Shown: positions 24,123 through 37,180, numbered from the stretch's first letter. The stretch is 64,000 nt of DNA from Eulemur rufifrons (GCF_041146395.1 NC_090989.1:45658501-45722500), one strand, 5' to 3'. Notes: generated by a model not told the origin, from the letters alone. Translations and numbers: made by a program.

Positions 24123-24802
24123 TTTTACATGGAAGAATCACAAAATTAATTGAAAAGCACTTTGATGTTTTGGGGGCCCATTATTGTCCTCTGACCTCCA
24201 ATACTTTCATTGTTCAGGATCCTATAATGAAGAATGAGATGATCCAAACCACTAACTATGCATGAACCAAAGAAGTCGTCTCCCTCATAATATTATTTCA
24301 AAGGCAAAGGAAACTTCCCATGTCTGCCTCCCCGGCCCTACTATATATCAACAGCATCCACCACTAGAGATTCTGAACTTCAGATTAAACATCACCCTCT
24401 GTCTAGTGTTCTGTCATAAAATCCAGATATTCCTGAGAGAATGATACTTTAAGTCATTAACAGCTGGGACAAATAGGGCCTTGGTCTGAATATCAGAAAG
24501 CCCAGAAAAGGGAGAAAAGTACAGAAAAGAGAGATGAAGTATGCTAAACTTAATCTGCTTCACAGTTTTGCTTAAGCCAGGCTTTAACCATGTCATAAAG
24601 CTCATTGTCATTCCATAATATACAAGCAGCAAACTCCATGTACAGTCTAGTTCTCTCTAATATCTGTAGCTAAGGAATGACTAGTGCCCACAGGAAATAT
24701 AAATATAGTTATCATTTCCAATTGAATCAAGACTATTTTTGGCTACTAATATTCCAGGGGCAATCCAGGGGAGATTTAAATTCATGCGAGTCCTAATAAA
24801 TG
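24123..24802. other. Unique sequence
   Basis: Nothing recognised. Short frames on either strand are not protein-like. Confidence 0.5.
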
Positions 24803-24832
24803 TGATGATGATGATGATGATGGTGATGATGA
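24803..24832. repeat. (GAT)n microsatellite
   Basis: About ten GAT units with one GGT interruption give the run of methionines in the frame at 24739-24984. Confidence 0.9.
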
Positions 24833-24874
24833 CAGCTAGTGTCAGGTGTGCCAGGTACTGTTGTAAGTACTTTC

Positions 24875-25510
24875 ACTCATTCATTCATTTATTCAAAAAA
24901 TGCTTCCTATGGGTGAGGCAGGATTCTAGACTCTGGGGATTCAGTAGTAAAAAGAAAAAAAAAAAAAAACTCTTGCCCTCATGAAACTGGCATTCTAGTG
25001 GAGAGGCAGAGATAGCAAGCAAACAAGAAGATGCATACTATGTCAGATGGTGTAAAGTGCTATGGAGAAAAGTAAAATAAGCTGAAGAAGACAGGTGTTG
25101 TCAGGTGGAGGTGCTTTTTATAGACATGGTCAGAGAAAGCCTCAGTGTGGAGGTCACATTCAAACGAAGACCCGAAGGGAATGGGAGAGTGGGCTATGAG
25201 GATTTCTGGAGAAGAGAGTCTCAGGCAGAGGGAACAGCCCATGCAAATATCCTGAACAGGGAGCCGTGCTTGGTGTGTTTGAAAAGCAGCGAGAGAGGAG
25301 AGAGCCGGTGGAGCTAGAGCTCAGTAAGAAGGGAAAGAAAGGTAGGCGCTGAAGTCAGAGGGGTGTCAGGGATTCTCAACATGCAGGACCTCGTAAAGCA
25401 CCAGCAGAACCTTGGCTTTCACGCTAATGGAGATGGGGAGCCCATGGGGAAGCTGAGTAGAAGGGAGATATGACCTAAGTCATGTTTTAAAAGAATCATT
25501 GCGGCTGCTC
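24875..25510 (-). mobile_element. Long LINE2 copy, antisense
   Basis: The L2 3' region is readable in reverse for over 600 bp: 'tcattcattcatttattcaa', 'tctggggattcagtagtaaa', 'ggtcagagaaagcctcagtg', 'ggcagagggaacagcccatg', 'catgcaggacctcgtaaagc' and 'aaaagaatcattgcggctgc'. An A run interrupts at about 24952-24969. It is among the best L2 copies in the window, with no RT domain. Confidence 0.85.
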
Positions 25511-25534
25511 CATTTATATTAGATTTTAAGGAGG

Positions 25535-25705
25535 CAGGTACAGATGCTGTACTAACTCACTTAAGTCTCATGAGTTATGAGATTTGTGCTATTTCCCATT
25601 GAACAGATGATAAAACTGAGACAGAGAAGTCAAACAGATGGTAATAGTGTCCCAGGCAGCCAGCTCCAGAGGTTGGGCTTTTAACCTCTACCCTGTACCC
25701 CTTCT
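25535..25705 (-). mobile_element. MIR SINE, antisense
   Basis: 'ctatttcccattgaacagat', 'gataaaactgagacagagaa' and 'gttgggcttttaacctctac' run in reverse MIR order directly after the L2. Confidence 0.75.
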
Positions 25706-27289
25706 CAAGAAAGATGTCAAATGCTGAGGCAGGGAAAACTGATGCAAATATTAGTGGGTGGAGACGACTAAGGGTTGTCCTAATTGGCAGAAAAAGAATT
25801 ATTTTCCCTTATTCTATTTCCATTAGTTCACAGACCAGATTACACTTTTTAGACAATGAGTCAGAAATGCCTGGCTTTGTCACATTACAACTCAGAAATA
25901 TAGGAGTTATTAGCAGAACCTAACAATGACCTTGTTTCAGTTACTGGAACGGTCAACAGCAATGCAGGGAAGAGGGCCTTGCACATTCTTGCCAGGCCTG
26001 CCCAGCACAAAGTTAAGAGAAACGTGGAAAGAACTGAGATTTCCTTTCAGTGATCACTCTATCGACAGTGCTCATTAGGGATTCCAAACCCTCACTCCCA
26101 GACAACCTGGGTTTCCCCAGGCATTTAAAACTGGTAAAGAAATTCTCCACAGTAAATATATTTCACTCACTTTGATTCTCCTTTATAATTCTTTTAAAAA
26201 TTAAATTCCTGGTTACCAAAAGTTCTAAGAAAAAGTTGTCATTAAACCTTTTCAACACCACCTTTGAACAAAAAGAAACATAACTAAATTAGCTTCCTGT
26301 TTGATGTGCCAGAGTTTTAGAACTCTGAATTTAGTGCAATTATTAGTGAAAAGCTATATTTTTACATAAATAATTAGGTAAAAATGTAACTACCCATACA
26401 TAAATAATTATGTTCTAAAAGTTACACTTCAAGCATTGTGTTTTTTCTCATTCATTTTTTAGAGATTGTCTAAAATTGAATGGATTGAATGAATCCTACT
26501 AGATAACTAACAACCCAATTCAGCTCGCAGGGATCTGCTGAGTGCCTGAACACTTGTAAGGGAAAGTGAAACAAGTATTATACATAGGGGTTTCCCACAC
26601 TCAAGGGATTTACAACCTTGTCAGAAGGACAAGCTTATATGCCTTAGATCAAAAAGAAAACTATACAAAGAGAGTAGCTAATAATAACAGGGCTGAATTG
26701 CACATGGCAGCAGTCTTGGGGTCACCTCCTGGCCGCACTGGCCTGTGTCTGTGTTCACTCCGTCCTGCCAGTCAGATTTCTTCCATTCTCCAGGCTCTCC
26801 GGACTATGAACAACCTGGGTTATTTCACTTTGTATTACTACCCTTCCAAACCACCAATTTGAGTCCTATAAAGTACATACACACACCCCTAGGAGTGTTG
26901 GGGGGCTTTCCTCCTCTCACCCATTCACGGAGCCCCTACACTGACAGAGCCGGAGTTTTCATTGATTTGAGAGAGGAAAGGTTGAGCCAGGCGATTTTGA
27001 GCGTGGATTCCATGAACAGGCTGACAGTCTGAGGCAAGGCAGTACCCAGTAGGCAGCTTAGGACAGCAAGAAGGTACTAGACGTCTGGGAGTTTGGGAAA
27101 GGAGATACGGAAAGGTGAAAGAGGAGCCCAGCAAGGAAGGTGGGTGCATGCTACATTTCCCATGTGACAGGCAGAACTCTGTACCTCAGAAACAGATGAC
27201 AACTTTCTCTACACCCTTTCCTCCCGGCCTATGTGTTATTCTGCTTCCAGCCCCCACAAAACCAGATGATGGCAGAGTTATTTGCTTTA
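25706..27289. other. Mostly unique; GC-rich patches, no gene
   Basis: GC-rich patches at 26700-26820 and 26880-27170 contain overlapping frames on both strands but no convincing splice-flanked exon. A weak L2-like reverse phrase occurs near 26590-26640 ('actcaagggatttacaacct'). Confidence 0.45.
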
Positions 27290-27354
27290 AAAATTCAGTT
27301 TCCCATTAGAATTCCTAGGTAGTTCTGTTGCACAGCCAGGCTTGGGAAACACTG
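27290..27354. mobile_element. End fragment of a hAT-Charlie (MER5-type) element
   Basis: 'gttgcacagccaggcttggg' followed by 'aaacactg' resembles the terminal portion of MER5-type elements. Confidence 0.55.
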
Positions 27355-27356
27355 TG

Positions 27357-27440
27357 AGAGTTTATTTATTCATTTAACAAATTTATGGAGCCCCTGTTAT
27401 GAATTACGCAGGCCTGTGAGGGCTAGCCTGGAGCCCAGCT
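27357..27440 (-). mobile_element. LINE2 tail, antisense
   Basis: 'agtttatttattcatttaac' and 'aaatttatggagcccctgtt' are the reversed L2 terminus. Confidence 0.65.
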
Positions 27441-29269
27441 TCAATCCCGGCTGCTGATTTATGCTGGCGGGAACTCGTCCCAGTGGTAAATAGAGAGTTC
27501 CTTGTACTCTTTCTCTATTAGAATTTACATGCTACCTTCCCCTTAATTTAAGGACGGCATTAGAGTCCAGAAGAAGGGGCTGCAGACCGCTTGATTTTAT
27601 TTATTTCTCTTTCTTTCCTTGTACTTGAATTATTTGCATGCTGGGAAAAAACTCGTGCTATAGCATTTTTATAAAGGCCCTGAGGGAGATCTCTATCACA
27701 ATACTGGTTGAGAAGACCATAATACAAGACAGATCACTTGATTTGCATAAGAGTCTGCACAAAAAGAACATGGCTCGTGTTCCTAAACTGAGAAGATGTC
27801 AAAAGTTCACTTACTTATAAGAAGCAGGGAGACTTTGCTTTTATTCCTATTTTGGGGATGGATAAACTCCTCAGAAAGAACACAGTAAAAGATGAATAAT
27901 TATTTTATTTGTTCAGTTCACCCAATTTGAACATTTTCTAGCATAGAACAAATATGGTGATAAATAATTAGTAATACCTATTTTTAAGTGTCAATATATT
28001 TTTTCTTAGCATACCATACTTTTTGTATCTCTTTCTATTCTATACTTTCATAAATATCTTAAGACATTTTAGAAAAAGATCCAAATTGTATGATCCTGAA
28101 TTATAACTACAGTGAACTCAGTGACTAAGTGTATGTCGCCCGTATACACAGTTTGGAAAAGAAAAGGGCAACAAAGACTTGCCCTTCCCACAGCCTCACC
28201 CTATCCCACCCCACCCTCAAGAGAACCCGCATAGGTTTGTGTTTGTACTTGCCCTTCTCAGCACTAGAAAAATAGTGACAGTGTGAACTTTTGACAGTTG
28301 GAAAGGATGTTAATCCCCAGTTCAGGTCTTCTATTTCTCTAATATAATCTTATTTTTAAAAGTAGGGGAAATTTTCTCAATGAAAACCAGCTTTGTTTCC
28401 AGGGTGTTTTTTTTCCTCTTCTTTTTCCTTACCTAGAACCCAGCTAAGAGAACTGGAAGTTCTGAGTCATGTTCTGAGATAGAAGGTGCTAAATCATAAC
28501 TGATGTGGTCATTCTCCCAAGGAAAAATAGGGAAAATTTGCCAAACTCTGAATAAAGTTCCAGCATTAGAATTCCAAAACTTTAAACACATTTTCAGCCT
28601 GATAGCCTTGTGTTCTTACCAAAGGTCCCTTATGTTTGATCATGATAAACAGTTTGACTTGTTATGACTGATAAGTCTGGAGTTTTTTAGCCGCCTTCTC
28701 CACAGAACCTAAATTACATCAATTCTGTCACCTGTGCATATTTGCATATCATTTCTAAATAATTAATGCAACCTTGACCTTTACACTTCTGCAATGGTAG
28801 ATGTAGTAACTACTTAAGAAAGGTATATAAACTCTGCTGTTCATGAGGGTAATATCGGGCTTTCTTGGAATCACTGCAAAAGGAGTATTCTAATATAAAA
28901 TATAAAAGAAGAGAGCTAAATGTAAGTAAAGGAGTTGCACCAACCTTTTTTGATAATCAATGCCTTGGATTGATTTATATATGTGTTTTTTAAATGTTTA
29001 ACTTCTCTTATTCCAAAAAGATTTACACTAGCTTACAATGATGCAGACAATGTAGTAAGATAAAATAGACAAGTCAGTGAAGAGTAAAGTAAGTGAAGAA
29101 AGTGAGTTAAAGGGGAACTAAAGGTAGAAAAGTGAAATGGAGTATGGAGAAAGGAGATACAGCAAATTTGCATCACAACATGCTGTACGTTTGTGAGACG
29201 CAGGCCACAGATAAGGCCCCAGTCTTTCTAGCAGGCCATGTGAGAAGGAAAACATGATCAGTTAGCAAA
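27441..29269. other. Unique stretch including a possible TATA/octamer segment
   Basis: Around 28681-28890 an exact octamer motif ATTTGCAT (28740-28747) precedes TATATAA (28824-28830). The rest, including AT-rich 27900-28130, is unassigned. Confidence 0.45.
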
Positions 29270-29296
29270 ACACACACACACACACACACACACACA
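29270..29296. repeat. (CA)n microsatellite
   Basis: About thirteen uninterrupted CA units; likely to be length-polymorphic. Confidence 0.92.
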
Positions 29297-29867
29297 AAGT
29301 ATACTTCTGCTCAAGACTATTACCGACACTCCAAAAGATAGAGCTGCTCTGGTTAGAGGAGAGGGGTTACAATGTGGCACTTTCTGGACAGAATAAAAAG
29401 ACCCTTAAGCCCTCAGAAGGTACCAGGTGTTTAATTTGACATTCAACTGAAGAGCACTGTCTGCTCTATGTTAGTGGTGAGACCAGGGAGCTTCCAAACT
29501 TCAGTTAGCTGAACATTGTCCTCCTTGCCTCTCCTGTAACTGGCCATCATCCCTCAGGGAGTGCCAGTGTTTAACTATCTCCCTGACAAATCTGGCAGGT
29601 GTGTTTAGGAAAAGGTCACCGTGCTGTCCCTTGCTTCCTTTTTATTTTGGTCCCGATTCATTAGGTGGGGGTTTAGGGAAGTCAGAGGATCTCCATGAGT
29701 GGGCTCAGGCCCTCCCAAACTTGGGACATTTCCAGAGAGAAAATTAGAGAAAGTGCCATCAAGTAAGAAAAACGTAAAATAAATAAAAACAATTAATAAG
29801 CAAATAATAAAATTAAATTAATAAAATTAAAAGTCTGCTAGTCTATATCCATGAATATATTTAATAA
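29297..29867. other. Unique sequence ending in an A/T-only run
   Basis: 29765-29832 is a simple run of AAT, AAAT and AATAAAATT units. Confidence 0.55.
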
Positions 29868-30110
29868 AATAATAGTTAACATTAATTGAGCACTTACTAT
29901 GTGCAGATACTGCTTTAAGAGCTTTATATTTCATTCATGTAATCCTTCCAACAACCCTATAAGATAGTGTTGCTGTAGAAACTGAGGCAGGGAGAGGTTA
30001 GGTGACCACCCCAAAATCACACAGCCACTAAGTGGCACAGTTGGGATTTGAACCCCAAAAGTCACACTCCAGAGCTCCTCGCTTCACAATGAACTCCAAC
30101 ACCTCCTTCA
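29868..30110 (-). mobile_element. MIR SINE, antisense, well preserved
   Basis: 'gagcacttactatgtgcaga', 'caacaaccctataagatagt', 'aaactgaggcagggagaggt', 'cacacagccactaagtggca' and 'gttgggatttgaaccccaaa' cover nearly the whole element. Confidence 0.9.
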
Positions 30111-31089
30111 CCCTGCAACACACCTTCCTGGGACTGCTGTGTCTGACTCCTTTTCTTCAAGGTTTAGCCTGATTTCCCCTCCATTAAAAAAGAAGAAGAA
30201 GAAGAAGATAAAATCTCAGAGTTATTGGGCTGCCTCTATATCCTTCCCAGCCCTCTTCTCAAAGACATCACTGCTTATGTGGTGAGTAGGCATCTGAGGG
30301 TGGATGCACTGAGTGAGTTCTGTCCTAGAACTAGAAACTAAGGAAGATGCCAGATGCCTCAAGACAGTCTGTGGTCAGAGACATAACTTCTGCCCCTCAT
30401 TCCTCATTTCTCCTTCATTGCTGGGTCTCCATTCCTCTCTGCCCCACATCAAAAGCTAAGATACTCACTTCTCTAACTTCACCCATTGGCTTGCCTTGCC
30501 AGAAAATCACCAGCTTGAATTATTCTGATGATAAAACCTTCCACCCGAGTCTGGAGCCCACTTCCTCAGCCCTTCTTTGATCTCTGCAGAATTTTTCTTT
30601 TTTGGAAAAACCATACTGGCAAGCACACCAAACTCCTTCCACATACTTGAGATTTTACAGTGGCTTTTTTGGAACTCCGTTGTATTTTACATGTTAGTCG
30701 ATCTCTACTGGATAGAGCCCCACAAGGACCTGTTGACACCTCACAGCAGAATTTCACAAAATGTTCTAGGAAGAGATAATTTTCTAATTATAACACTAAA
30801 TTCTGCACATAAAGGCATTTTCCAACCACTCCTGTTTCCAGTGCTGAGAATAGTCTGAGAATGAAATTAGACCCGGGGTGCATAGTTTCTTTTGCTTTCT
30901 CCCTGTCTTATTTTTTTCTTTCCTTTTTTGGTATTAGGAAGTATTGCCTGGAAAACTAGGCCTTGATTTCCAAATGCTCACCTGAGAATGCAACCCTAAA
31001 ACAATGTTATATTCTTCAGACTAGCACCTGGAGGCAATGGCACTAGGGCTCTTCCCTGGGACCAGCAGGACTGAAGGCCCCCACGAAGT
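30111..31089. other. Unique sequence with an (AGA)n run
   Basis: An (AGA)n run lies near 30190-30210. Plus and minus frames at 30347-30858 overlap and carry no recognisable domain. Confidence 0.45.
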
Positions 31090-31239
31090 GCAGACTACTC
31101 GGTGCCTCCTTGGCCCTTTCTACTCCTTCTGTCTACCTGGACAGCTCTTCCTCCAACAACCAGCTAGAAAGGCAATTCATTCTCCTCCTTAAGACTTTGG
31201 CTGAGCTTCACTCTCAAGGCTGCCTTCCCTGATCCACTG
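31090..31239 (+). mobile_element. LINE2, left part
   Basis: 'ctggacagctcttcctccaa' and 'caaggctgccttccctgatc' match the L2 3' region in sense. The element resumes after the MER5A insertion. Confidence 0.75.
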
Positions 31240-31370
31240 TATCAGTGTTCCCAAAGTGTGGCCTATGGGCCACCTGCATCAGAATCACTGGGCCCCAGGG
31301 ACCTGAACGTAAACAAACTCCCAGAAGATTCACATGCAAAGAGCATGGGAATGTTTGCTCTATGCTGAGT
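31240..31370 (-). mobile_element. MER5A inserted in LINE2
   Basis: 'agtgttcccaaagtgtggcc', 'tgcatcagaatcactgggcc' and 'agattcacatgcaaagagca' are MER5A; L2 sequence lies on both sides, so the hAT insertion is the younger event. The 129-codon minus frame at 31214-31603 spans this nest and is not a gene. Confidence 0.75.
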
Positions 31371-31399
31371 TCAAACCCGTGCTCCAGCCTCTCGTACCC

Positions 31400-31560
31400 T
31401 CTGTCCATTCCCTCATCATGCTGCTGGTTGACCTGTTTAATGTCTGTCTTCCACATTAGACCACAAACTCTGGCAGTACAGGGACATGGTTGAGTTTTCA
31501 GAGCTTGGCACTCAGGCTTATCATGGGTGCTCAAGAAATATTTATTGACACAAATTGAAG
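31400..31560 (+). mobile_element. LINE2, right part and tail
   Basis: 'agaccacaaactctggcagt', 'acagggacatggttgagttt' and 'gggtgctcaagaaatattta' give the L2 terminus. Confidence 0.78.
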
Positions 31561-32659
31561 CAAATCCATTTTTCAGAGCTGTTATTTTGATGGAAATCCT
31601 CAATTTCAGGAATTAATCAAATTCCACTTTTTTAAAAAGGCAATAGGCAATTAGAAGACATTTATAGGAGGAATTTAATCAAAAAACTAGTACCTACAGA
31701 AGTCTCACTTGTCTTTCGATATTGAATCTGACCTCCTATTCATTTCATTTGACCTGTGTGATCACCACCAATGTTCTAAACAGCAACAGAGGCATTATCA
31801 GTGGTTAAAAATTAATTTTTGCCCAGAAAATGAATATTTTGATATAAAGTTTTTTGGAAGATTTTCAAGAACAAAGCTTAAGACGCAAAGAATTTTCATA
31901 TCGAAATTCAGTTAAAGAGAGACAATGATGCATAAGGAAATCCCTTTTAATCACAGACCCAACTCCCTTCTTCTCATGTGTAGGGAAGGCCTGGCTATGG
32001 AGCAGGAGGAAGAGGCAGGGGAATCTCAGGACAATACCTGCTATTTATATAGCCAATACATATTTTTAAAAACCATCCATTCATTAAAATGCCCCTTAAC
32101 TCTCTGCATTTTGTCAAAAGCATGCATGTGTGTGTGTATGTGCACACACATTAAACTCACTAAAAATGTTGTGTTGCAGAAACAAAATTCTGGGTTATAT
32201 ATTAAACTAGAAGAGGATGACCAAGCATCCCAGAGCAAAGCAGCAACACTGTCATCAGTGGAACTGGGGTATTTCCCAGACTTTGGGCTATTCACCAAAC
32301 ATTCTCTCTCCTTACCCCACCCGCAACAGAAATGGTGTCCGTGGGGCAGAGCAGGTTGTGATAGAGGGAAAGCCACAGTGCATATAAAATAAACCCACGG
32401 CACTGTCTCCATCCATTCCAAGCACCAATAAGAGCATTTAATACAGAAAAATCATAAAATTATGTTTATTTTAAGGAATGCCAAATTAAAAAAAAATTGT
32501 TAAGCTAAGTTTCCAGTGCTCCATAAACAAAGTTCCAAATAATACTGAATAAACTGAAGCTAAAGAAATTTGAGCATAAACGAAGAGATTTTCACTGACC
32601 TTCCATGAGTTTAATCTATTTGGTCAAGCTACTGTTAGGAGGAATGGCTGGTCTGTTGA
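31561..32659. other. Unique sequence containing the longest frame, judged chance
   Basis: A 155-codon plus-strand frame at 31925-32392 is the longest in the window. It crosses a TG/CA simple run (32125-32150), overlaps a 126-codon minus-strand frame and shows no domain or splice context. Confidence 0.5.
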
Positions 32660-32870
32660 CTTTTGGTAATAATGTTTGTGCCAGGCACAGGTGTTATCAT
32701 TATTATTATTATCAATATTGTTATTACTATGCCTATGTTATAGATGAGGCAGGATTAGAGGCTAACTAGCCCACATTCACACAAACAGTTAAGTGTAGTA
32801 AAGTAAACATTCAAAATCAGGCAATATGAATCCAGGCCCATGCACTATTAAGAATCTGGAAACTTCTGTT
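32660..32870 (-). mobile_element. MIR SINE, antisense
   Basis: It opens with an ATT-repeat tail (32696-32712), then 'tagatgaggcaggattagag' and 'atgaatccaggcccatgcac'. Confidence 0.75.
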
Positions 32871-34974
32871 GTTAAGTCATAATTTCTTGATGAACTAGGC
32901 AAATGTGAGGTAGAAAAATAATTTTATTTTCTTGATGGAATTGCTGGCTCTACTCTAGGGCTTTACCTATAGGAGATTAAATTCACCATTTGGCACTCTT
33001 CCTGGGTAGCAAAAGGAAAATCTGTCTTCAAACTATAAATGGTGGAGGGAAGGGTCCTGAAAAAGTTTGATCACCATAGACAATTTATTGTGACAATTCT
33101 AAAACTCTTTTCTGAATTTTTTTTCCAATTGCAAATCTTTGCGGTGATCAGGCTCTGCTATTTCACCTCATTGTCTCACATATGAAATCACTTCCTTTTC
33201 TGGTTTAGAAGTAAGGAGACAATTTGAAAGCCTCCAACTTGGAGAAACAACAACAAGAGAAAGCAAAAAGAAAAGATGAGATAGTTATTCGATAGTTTCA
33301 TAAAAGGGAATTGAACTATAGTCTGAAAATTCAGTGAAGGTAAGTCACTAATAGAAACAAGTGTAATAGTCACCATATGATTAATTATTTTGTTTTTAGC
33401 CTTCTGAAAACCCTTTCTCTTCTCCTCTCAAAACCCTTTCCTCCTTTTCTTTTTTTCAAAACTCCTGGGATTCTTTTGCACATCTGCAAAACCAATGTCA
33501 GTTCCAGGTTCCTATTCTGGTGTTGAACCAATCTGGCTTCGAGCCTTGGAAAAGGAAACCAGTTCTCACCAGACAAACAAATGGAGTTGACCTAATACCT
33601 GGGGGATGTGGGGATGGGGCTCCTGCCTGATAAACGGCAAAGGATTTCAGGCCTGTCTGGTCTTCAGACAACTGACAAATGGAACCATATCAGAGCTTAG
33701 CAGCAAATTGATGCTGTCATAGAAAAACAGGTGAATTTTACTTTCAGAGTAGAGAGAGAGAATGTGGGATAGAGAGAATTATAAAACCAAACTAAGCAAT
33801 TTGATTCTTTTTTAAGAGAATGTTTTTTAGAAAAATAATCAGCAACTTGGGGATAATATGTTCTACCTATCTTTCTTCCCAATGATAATTTACATCTCCA
33901 AACTAAAGCTGGTGGAAAAAAAAAAAAAAAAGAAGAAGAAGCAGTTTGATGCTATCAATAAATAGAAGTAATGCTCTTGGTTGGTGACTTTCTTTCCACT
34001 AATAAAAATACTTGAGACGTTCAGGGTTTTGTTGATCTCTATTAAATTCAGGTAAACTTGGAAGTGAACAAAGCAGAAAACCTGTGCACTTTGGAAAGGG
34101 ATAAAATCATACTTTGCAATGAGAGATTTTAAAAGGTTAGGAGAGAATGCATTTGGGGCCATTTGGGGCAGAAACCAAAATCAGACATTATTATCCTCCC
34201 CAAGAACCATGAAAAAAACTTAGTTATTTGTGACTATTCAAGTGGTGCTTTCTTTGAGGAAAGAGGTTCCAAATAATTCTTGGAAACTCTACCTCTCTAA
34301 GAAGATGGCATTCTTGTGAATTGAGGATAAAGGCATCAGCAACATATGGAGTACATTTCCCCTTATAATACTGATTTGTTTAAAATTGAGGGGAAAACCG
34401 TTTGGCAAGGTGTACTGGCCAAGCCAATGGCAAAAGTCATTCCAATTTATTGTGATTCCCTTCCATGGTCCACCTCCCAGCCCGTCGGACATCCGGCCCA
34501 TGATTTATAAGTTCTGAACTGAAAACCAACCAGCTAAGGATGCCTAAAGCATGTGGCTTTCTCTTGGCATATGAAACACAGCACTTCCTTTTCTGTCCCC
34601 TATCTGCAGAGATGACATAGGGGAAAGGTCTAAAGATTTTCCAGAAACAAGGTGAATTTCAAAGAGCTTCAGAAGTGGCTGTGTTTTGAAGAAATTCTTA
34701 GTCTAAGGAAGAGCTCACAGAACTGGAAATCAGACATGGAACCTTTCCAAAGGTAGATGACTTATGACTCTTGTTAAACCCAAGTCTCTCCTAGTTTTCT
34801 TGCTGAAGGTCCTGCATCCCTGGAAACCCCTCAGTCCCAGGCAATCTGGGATAGTTGGTCACTGTATTAGGAGACTCTGGAGGCCTCTGTGGCTCAAATG
34901 GAGAGAAAGGAAGGTCTCCAGCAACACTGAGAACAACTTGTGCACCCTGAGCAAGGCAGAAAAACAGTAATGAA
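32871..34974. other. Long unique stretch
   Basis: An A run then AGA repeats lie at 33915-33940. A phrase at 34800-34860 ('cagtcccaggcaatctggga') recalls a dispersed repeat I cannot name. No gene evidence. Confidence 0.45.
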
Positions 34975-35200
34975 AACTCAGATAATCGTAGCTAACATTT
35001 GTGGAGTCCTTGTTTTGCAGCAGGCCTCTGCTACATGCTTTAATCTCAGTTAATCCTATCACGGCCCTGAGAGTTACTTGTTATTGTCTCCAGTTTACAG
35101 ATAAGGAGACTGAGGAACAGAGAAATTCAAGGAACTTGACTGAGTTCACCCAAATAGTAAGAGTAGAGCCAGAATAAATATCATGAAGTACTTTGAGCTT
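34975..35200 (-). mobile_element. MIR SINE, antisense
   Basis: 'aatctcagttaatcctatca', 'gataaggagactgaggaaca' and 'gagtagagccagaataaata' form a near-complete reverse MIR. Confidence 0.85.
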
Positions 35201-36559
35201 AACCAAGAGCAGCCCCTTCTACCTTCTACCACTTAATGTCTTCTCATGGCCCATGGGCAGCCTCTTTAAGTTTTAAGGTGGAATTAGAACAGGACGTATT
35301 TTTTTCTTCTTCTTTTTTTTTTTTTACTACCCCAGGAACTTGCTAGATGCCAGATGCTCCCTCAAGAAACAGACTAAGGGAAAGAGAAACCAGTAAAGCT
35401 AACGCTTGTTAAATGGCACTCGGTTTAGCACCTCCTAAAACAGAATCCACGGGCTTCTATGGAATAAAGCTATAAACTCTGAAAGCAAGGCTGCTTGAAA
35501 CCTGCATCAGTGAGACGTTCAGTGCCTTCTTGCTAAAGCGTTCTTTCAGCCGTTGATCCCGGGCCCTGGACAACCTCCTGTGAGCTAAGCACCCTGCCAG
35601 ACGGCTGCAGTGAGCCCTATTTAATCCTCCTCTCAAGGAGAAGTGGTGTTGTCTGAATAAAGTTGCCACTGTAATTGTGTGGCTTACCCTTTAAGAGTAT
35701 TACAGGCTCTGGGAGTGGATTTGTGGGAACAAAATACAATTAAAAGAAATTTTAACAGTGTTCTATTGAGTATGCAGTTGCACAAGAGGAGACAACGTGC
35801 CCCAGACTGGCCACTGGAGGATTTATCTTACGGAAAGAAGCTGTTTTACTTCATCTAGTTTCCTATATAAAAACAGAATGCCAGGAGCATGTGGCTCTGA
35901 GAGGGGAGGAGAAAAAGGCAGTCTGGATATATCTCCAGGTTAACACTGAAAATGAGGGCAAATGGAAAACACATCCAACTATGAGTCTAACCATAGATAC
36001 ACTTGGATGACAAATTCAGACTTTAAGGTTTTAAATGAGAGCCCCCCCGGATGTCTCCCTGGGCATGTGTAAAAACACATGTATTTATGATAGTGATCCA
36101 GAGACCACCACCACACAACTGTGGCTGTAATGCAAGTAACTCTATCATCTCTTTTTGTATCCAGACCATCTGTTTTTGACTTCGTGCTCTACTGGACTTC
36201 CAAAACTTGACCCACCTCAACATCACAACCAGGGTTATTACATTCTATTTCCCATAAAGATGCCCCCACTATGAAAGTAAAGCATAAGCATTTGGACAAG
36301 CTGGTTAGAAAGAAGCAGTTTCTAGACCCTATCCCATAAAGTTCCCAGATTCTCAAGGAAACAAGTGATTCACAAAGCTCTTGATTTAGGTAACTAGTGC
36401 TTCCCAAGATTTTAACAGAAGTAATGATGAAATGAAATCTATCTGAGGAACTGACCTTTGTTCTGGGGCTGTTACAACTTAAATACCCTCGGCATCCTAC
36501 TGGCCACCTGTGAGCAGCTCCCTTTAAGTTCATTGGCAATAGGCCCAGGGATCTGTTTC
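35201..36559. other. Unique sequence, possible MIR trace
   Basis: A T run lies near 35315-35327. A diverged reverse MIR tail may lie at 35580-35660 ('cctcctctcaaggagaagtg'). The minus frame of 116 codons (36189-36539) has no recognisable feature. Confidence 0.4.
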
Positions 36560-36574
36560 TATCTCTCTGTCCAT

Positions 36575-37180
36575 CATTCCTCTATCCATCCATCCTTCAT
36601 TCATTTAACAAACATTTGGGCCATGATCTTAGGCTCTGGCAGTATCATAAAGAACAAGACGGGCAAAATTCTTTCTCTAAAGGAGCTCATACTCTAGTGG
36701 ACAGACAGATGATAAAATGAAAACAAATACATATTTTCAGATGACAAGTGCCCTAATGAATAAATAAGGGATTGCCAATCAAGAACAGTGTGGGGGAGAA
36801 GGAGCCACTTCACAAAGGGAAGGCCCCTCTTAGAAAATAACATTTCAGCTATTTTGTTTATTTAGGAATAATTAAAAATGTAAAAGAATAATATTCCAGA
36901 CCAAAGGAATTATAAATGCAAAGTCCTTAGAGACAGCAACAAGCTGGTGTGTTTCAAGAACAGCAAGGTCACTGTGGTTGTAGGAAAATGAGCACCGTGT
37001 AGTCATGTATAAGATGAGTGGGAGGTTCACATAGGACTTTCTAGGCTAAAGGGAGTTTGTGTTTTATTCTAAATGCATCAAATATCCATTAAAAAAGTTT
37101 GGGATAGAAGGCTGATAATGATCTGATTTATAATTTTAATGAATCCGTACGGCTGCTTCATGGAAAGTGAGATGTCCCAT
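36575..37180 (-). mobile_element. LINE2 copy, antisense
   Basis: 'ttcattcatttaacaaacat', 'taaaggagctcatactctag', 'ataaatgcaaagtccttaga', 'gtgttttattctaaatgcat' and 'gaatccgtacggctgcttca' parallel the copy at 24875-25510 in the same order, with a different middle section. Confidence 0.78.

Noticed and set aside
29270..29296. Short repeat array considered as CRISPR-like
   Set aside because: It is a simple (CA)n microsatellite without spacers, in a mammalian genome.
31214..31603. 129-codon minus-strand frame
   Set aside because: It spans LINE2 and a nested MER5A; chance frame in repeats.
31925..32392. 155-codon plus-strand frame, the longest in the window
   Set aside because: It is overlapped by a 126-codon frame on the other strand, crosses a TG/CA simple run, and has no domain, Kozak support or splice context.
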